From Gammaproteobacteria bacterium (GTDB lineage Bacteria > Pseudomonadota > Gammaproteobacteria > Arenicellales > JAJDZL01), in assembly GCA_022823405.1 (NCBI GenBank), contig JAJDXD010000036.1, positions 1 through 37,090 on the forward strand: a stretch of DNA of 37,090 bases, in the 5' to 3' direction. Below, one piece after another: positions 34,081-37,090 of the stretch (positions are counted from its first letter, which is position 1; every line of letters begins with the position of its first letter). The notes beneath the pieces were generated by a model. It was not told the origin of the DNA. It was given only the letters and a program-made list of their open reading frames with translations, and made no database searches. A program made the position numbers and the translations under genes.

Positions 34081-35271
34081 CTAAGTGCCAAACAAATTCT
34101 TTAGTCTTCTTATAGCCTCTTGCAGATTATCCATTCCTGTGGCGAAGGATAGTCGGATATATCCGTTGCCACCAAATGCACTACCAGGCACTACAGCAAC
34201 TTCCCCTTCGTTCAGAATGTATTGCGATAACTCTACATCTGTACTGATACTGTCAGTCGATTCAATGATCTCTCGGCAGTCAGGAAAGGCGTAAAATGCA
34301 CCATCACCTGCCAGACAATGCATCCCCTTGATCTCATTCAGACTGGAGACAATAAAATCATGTCGACTTTTGAAGTGCTCATTCATCATTTTTATTGAAT
34401 CCTGTGGCCCATTCAGTGCTTCCACCGCTGCTGCCTGTGCAATAGAGTTTGGATTTGAAGTTGTCTGAGATTGGATTTTTCGCATGGCGGCAGACAACTG
34501 TTCGCTCGCTGCTGCGAAACCAATACGCCAGCCGGTCATCGCATAAGCCTTCGATACTCCGTTCACCACAATTGTTCGATCTTTCAGTTCCGGACAGGCG
34601 TTGACTATGTTGCAGAACGGCTCTCCTGACCACAAAATATGTTCGTAAATGTCATCAGTGACAACGTGAATTTTGGAATGTTCAAGTAGTACTTCCGCCA
34701 AATTCTGCAACTCTTTCTCTGTATAAGCAACACCGGTTGGATTGCTTGGAGAGTTGAGTATAAGCAACCGGGTACGGTCGCTAATTGCCTCTCGTAACTG
34801 TTCGGGATGTAGTTTGAAGCCCTGTTCAATGCTGGCGTTGAGAATGACTGGCGTACCACCACAGAGTAGTGTCATATCGGGATAGGATACCCAGTAGGGT
34901 GCGACGATTAGAACTTCGTCGCCTTCATCAATTAAGGCTGTTAAAGCGTTGACCAGGCTTTGCTTTGCACCAGTTGAGACGACAATATTCTGAGAAGTGT
35001 AGCTTAAGTTATTTTCACGTTGAAACTTATCAACAATTGCAGACTTCAGTTCAGGTGTGCCATCGGCAGGTGTGTACTTTGTCATGCCCTTGTTTATTGC
35101 TTCAATAGCCGCCTGTTTGATATTTTCAGGGGTGTCAAAATCAGGTTCTCCGGCACCTAGCCCAATGACATCTCGACCGGCTGCCCGAAGCTCGCGTGCG
35201 AGCGTTGATACTGCGATTGTTGCCGAAGGTTTTATCGCATTGACGCGTGAAGATAAACGTGCTGAACTCAC
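34081..35271 (-). CDS. aatA: Aspartate/aromatic aminotransferase, class I (subgroup Ib)
   Basis: This PLP enzyme moves amino groups between aspartate (or related amino acids) and 2-oxoglutarate in the cytoplasm. The 396 residues show LGAGEPDFDTP, YTPADGTPELK, STGAKQSLVNAL, APYWVSYPDM, LNSPSNPTG, the Asp-Tyr pair VTDDIYEHI, Schiff-base Lys241 in VNGVSKAYAMTGWRIG, and substrate Arg in YIRLSFA. This is the Rhizobium/Thermus Ib type, not enteric AspC. The GTG at 35271 is the only plausible start; GAGG lies 12 bases upstream, a long gap. It is divergent from uvrB, an arrangement also known in Pseudomonas. Confidence 0.92.
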   Translation of the reverse strand: MSSARLSSRVNAIKPSATIAVSTLARELRAAGRDVIGLGAGEPDFDTPENIKQAAIEAINKGMTKYTPADGTPELKSAIVDKFQRENNLSYTSQNIVVSTGAKQSLVNALTALIDEGDEVLIVAPYWVSYPDMTLLCGGTPVILNASIEQGFKLHPEQLREAISDRTRLLILNSPSNPTGVAYTEKELQNLAEVLLEHSKIHVVTDDIYEHILWSGEPFCNIVNACPELKDRTIVVNGVSKAYAMTGWRIGFAAASEQLSAAMRKIQSQTTSNPNSIAQAAAVEALNGPQDSIKMMNEHFKSRHDFIVSSLNEIKGMHCLAGDGAFYAFPDCREIIESTDSISTDVELSQYILNEGEVAVVPGSAFGGNGYIRLSFATGMDNLQEAIRRLKNLFGT

Positions 35272-35737
35272 TAAATTTACTGCCTCTTGATGCTGATAAT
35301 TGGGACTTAAAAGTATAACCCAACTGCATTTTACAGTGTTGAATCTTCAACTGACAAAAGTTGGAATTGTCAGCAGTCTTGAGTTTAATGTTAGCGATGT
35401 AAGTTCACCCGAAAGAAGCAACTAAGTCATTTTGCAAACCAAATACTAATGGTATTTAATACATAATTACATATATTTATAAAGGTATTCTATGGTTTAA
35501 CATTATTTCAGTAAATCTGCTTCGATAGACGGATGCATAGTTGGATTGCTCTCTAGACGGATGGAATTTGTCCAATTTTGGGGGAAACTACGATCATCTG
35601 AAATTGTGTTTGATTTCTGGACCGGTTAACTACAAAATATGTTTCTTTCTGAGTGATATCGTCTTAAGTTCATACTAGGTATATTTCCGTTTTTCGAATG
35701 CCTTGAGTTCAGAGAATTCCGACTGATCAATTCCAAA
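35272..35737. other. Divergent aatA/uvrB control region
   Basis: No coding sequence can be supported in 466 bp. It holds a perfect inverted repeat (35351-35373), a strongly AT-rich tract (about 35446-35515), and a 10-bp direct repeat TAGACGGATG at 35526-35535 and 35554-35563. No LexA-type CTGT-N8-ACAG box is visible, although uvrB is SOS-controlled in E. coli. Confidence 0.55.
35351..35373. promoter_or_regulatory. Inverted repeat CTGACAA-N9-TTGTCAG upstream of aatA
   Basis: Perfect 7-bp arms at 35351-35357 and 35367-35373. The left arm also pairs as CAACT/AGTTG with the middle, giving two exclusive hairpins. It is about 80 bp upstream of the aatA start and about 365 bp from uvrB, so an aatA operator or a leader switch is more likely than a uvrB site. 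Confidence 0.4.
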
Positions 35738-37090
35738 ATGAGAGAATTTAATCTAATATCGGATTATCAACCGGCAGGTGATCAGCCGGAAGCGATCCGA
35801 AAACTTGTTGAAGGCGTTGAGGCAGGTAATCGTTACCAGACACTGCTCGGTGCAACGGGCACCGGAAAGACCTTTACAATGGCCAATGTGATTGCTACCA
35901 CCCGACGGCCGACTCTGGTGCTGGCTCACAATAAAACTCTTGCCGCGCAGCTTTATTCAGAGTTGCGCGATTTCTTTCCAAGCAACGCAGTTGAGTATTT
36001 CGTTTCATATTACGATTACTATCAGCCAGAAGCTTATGTACCGAGTTCAGATACCTACATCGAAAAGGATGCTTCGATCAACGATCACATTGACCAGATG
36101 CGGCTCTCTGCAACCAATGCGCTACTGCTTAGAAACGATACGATCATCGTAGGTACTGTTTCAGCCATTTATGGACTAGGCAGTCCAAATGAATACAACA
36201 AAATGATCCTTCACCTGAGGGTTGGTGCAATTGTTGATCAGCGTACCATTCTCCGGCAATTGGCTGAATTGCAGTACAACCGAAATGACACAAATCTAAG
36301 GCGTGGAACTTTCCGAGTGCGGGGTGATGTAATCGATATTTATCCGGCAGATTCAGCCAAAGCGGCCGTTCGTGTGGAACTGTTTGGTGATGAAATTGAA
36401 CGATTGTCGCTGTTCGATCCTTTGACTGGTGAATTGCTCAATTCGGTTGTTCGCTACACAGTATTTCCTAAAACTCACTACGTGACTGCCCGCGATACAC
36501 TAGATAAAGCTATCAGTCGTATAGAACTGGAACTTAAGCAACGACTTCAGGAGTTGACCGATTTAAATCAATTGGTTGAGGCCCAAAGACTAGCCCAGAG
36601 AACACACTACGATATCGAGATGATCAAGGAACTCGGGTATTGTGCTGGAATAGAAAACTATTCACTGCACTTATCGGAACGAAAAACGGGGGAGGCACCC
36701 GATACGCTGATTGATTACTTGCCTGAGGGATCGCTGGTGTTTATAGATGAAAGTCACGTGACAATTCCTCAGTTGCGCGCAATGTATCGAGGCGACAGAT
36801 CGCGTAAAGAAACTTTGGTTGAATTTGGTTTTCGACTGCCGTCCGCTATGGATAATCGCCCGCTACAGTTTGAGGAGTTTGAGCGACGAGTCAGACAAAT
36901 CATATTCATGTCAGCAACTCCAGGCCCCTATGAACAGGAAAAGACACCTGTGTTTGTTGACCAGGTTGTTCGTCCAACCGGACTCGTGGATCCGATCATT
37001 GAAATTCGTCCAGCTCACACTCAGGTTGACGATCTTTTATCTGAAATTCAGAAGAGGGCGTTGATTGGTGAACGGGTACTGGTTACAACG
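35738..37090 (+). CDS. uvrB: Excinuclease ABC subunit B, 3'-truncated by window edge
   Basis: UvrB is the damage-verifying helicase-like subunit of nucleotide excision repair, loaded by UvrA and nicked with UvrC. The open frame runs without a stop from the ATG at 35738 to the last base, 451 codons of an expected 670 or so. It shows [17 protein letters not shown], Walker A GATGTGKT (38-45), [14 protein letters not shown], the beta-hairpin region [38 protein letters not shown], and the DEAD-like VFIDESHVT. Helicase motif IV onward and the UvrC-binding tail are outside the window. Identity is secure. Confidence 0.97.
   Translation, partial: MREFNLISDYQPAGDQPEAIRKLVEGVEAGNRYQTLLGATGTGKTFTMANVIATTRRPTLVLAHNKTLAAQLYSELRDFFPSNAVEYFVSYYDYYQPEAYVPSSDTYIEKDASINDHIDQMRLSATNALLLRNDTIIVGTVSAIYGLGSPNEYNKMILHLRVGAIVDQRTILRQLAELQYNRNDTNLRRGTFRVRGDVIDIYPADSAKAAVRVELFGDEIERLSLFDPLTGELLNSVVRYTVFPKTHYVTARDTLDKAISRIELELKQRLQELTDLNQLVEAQRLAQRTHYDIEMIKELGYCAGIENYSLHLSERKTGEAPDTLIDYLPEGSLVFIDESHVTIPQLRAMYRGDRSRKETLVEFGFRLPSAMDNRPLQFEEFERRVRQIIFMSATPGPYEQEKTPVFVDQVVRPTGLVDPIIEIRPAHTQVDDLLSEIQKRALIGERVLVTT

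Noticed and set aside
35272..35737. LexA (SOS) box upstream of uvrB
   Set aside because: No CTGT-N8-ACAG pattern found by eye in the region.

Overview
This 37 kb window reads as chromosome from a gammaproteobacterium, probably an uncultured, moderately AT-leaning and likely marine lineage (the habitat is inference). The placement rests on gene order: tilS-pyrG-kdsA-eno-ftsB, nadB divergent from rpoE-rseA-rseB, lepB-rnc-era-recO, and an aspartate aminotransferase divergent from uvrB. No phage, insertion sequence, CRISPR array or rRNA is visible. Both ends cut genes: tilS lacks its N-terminus and uvrB lacks its C-terminus.

Layout. 1-5.4 kb (+): tilS, pyrG, kdsA, eno, ftsB (tRNA modification, CTP, Kdo, glycolysis, cell division). 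5.5-6.5 kb (-): ygfZ. 6.9-12.4 kb (+): a respiratory operon with a 56-codon SDHAF4/DUF1674-like gene, then sdhC, sdhD, sdhA, sdhB, sdhE and an NAD-type malic enzyme. The Sdh subunits closely resemble the alphaproteobacterial/mitochondrial type. 12.4-14.0 kb (-): nadB. 14.3-16.6 kb (+): rpoE-rseA-rseB with a plausible sigma-E autoregulatory promoter. 16.9-20.1 kb (+): lepB-rnc-era-recO; lepA is not at its usual place before lepB. 20.3-21.1 kb: yggX (-) and an A-type Fe-S carrier (+). 21.1-22.6 kb (+): an ATP-grasp ligase of unknown substrate and tRNA-Asn(GUU).

22.7-34.0 kb, all on the minus strand, is the accessory part. In transcription order it holds a choline-kinase-like phosphotransferase, a glycine-betaine-type ABC importer (binding protein, ATPase, and one protein with two fused permease domains), two tandem 800-residue FAD/GcvT-type dimethylglycine/sarcosine dehydrogenase-like enzymes joined by an ATGA overlap, and a second choline-kinase-like phosphotransferase. 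A strand-specific hairpin with a T-tract lies between the binding-protein gene and the ATPase gene. The simplest reading is uptake of an N-methylated amine and its stepwise oxidative demethylation to feed one-carbon units to tetrahydrofolate. The substrate and the role of the two kinases are not evident. 34.1-37.1 kb: aspartate aminotransferase (-) and uvrB (+).

Notable details are a very high share of GTG/TTG start codons, an RNase III with Asn where a catalytic Asp is expected, a Cys-type (metal-dependent) KdsA, a CxxC variant of the A-type carrier, and several inverted repeats in intergenic regions.
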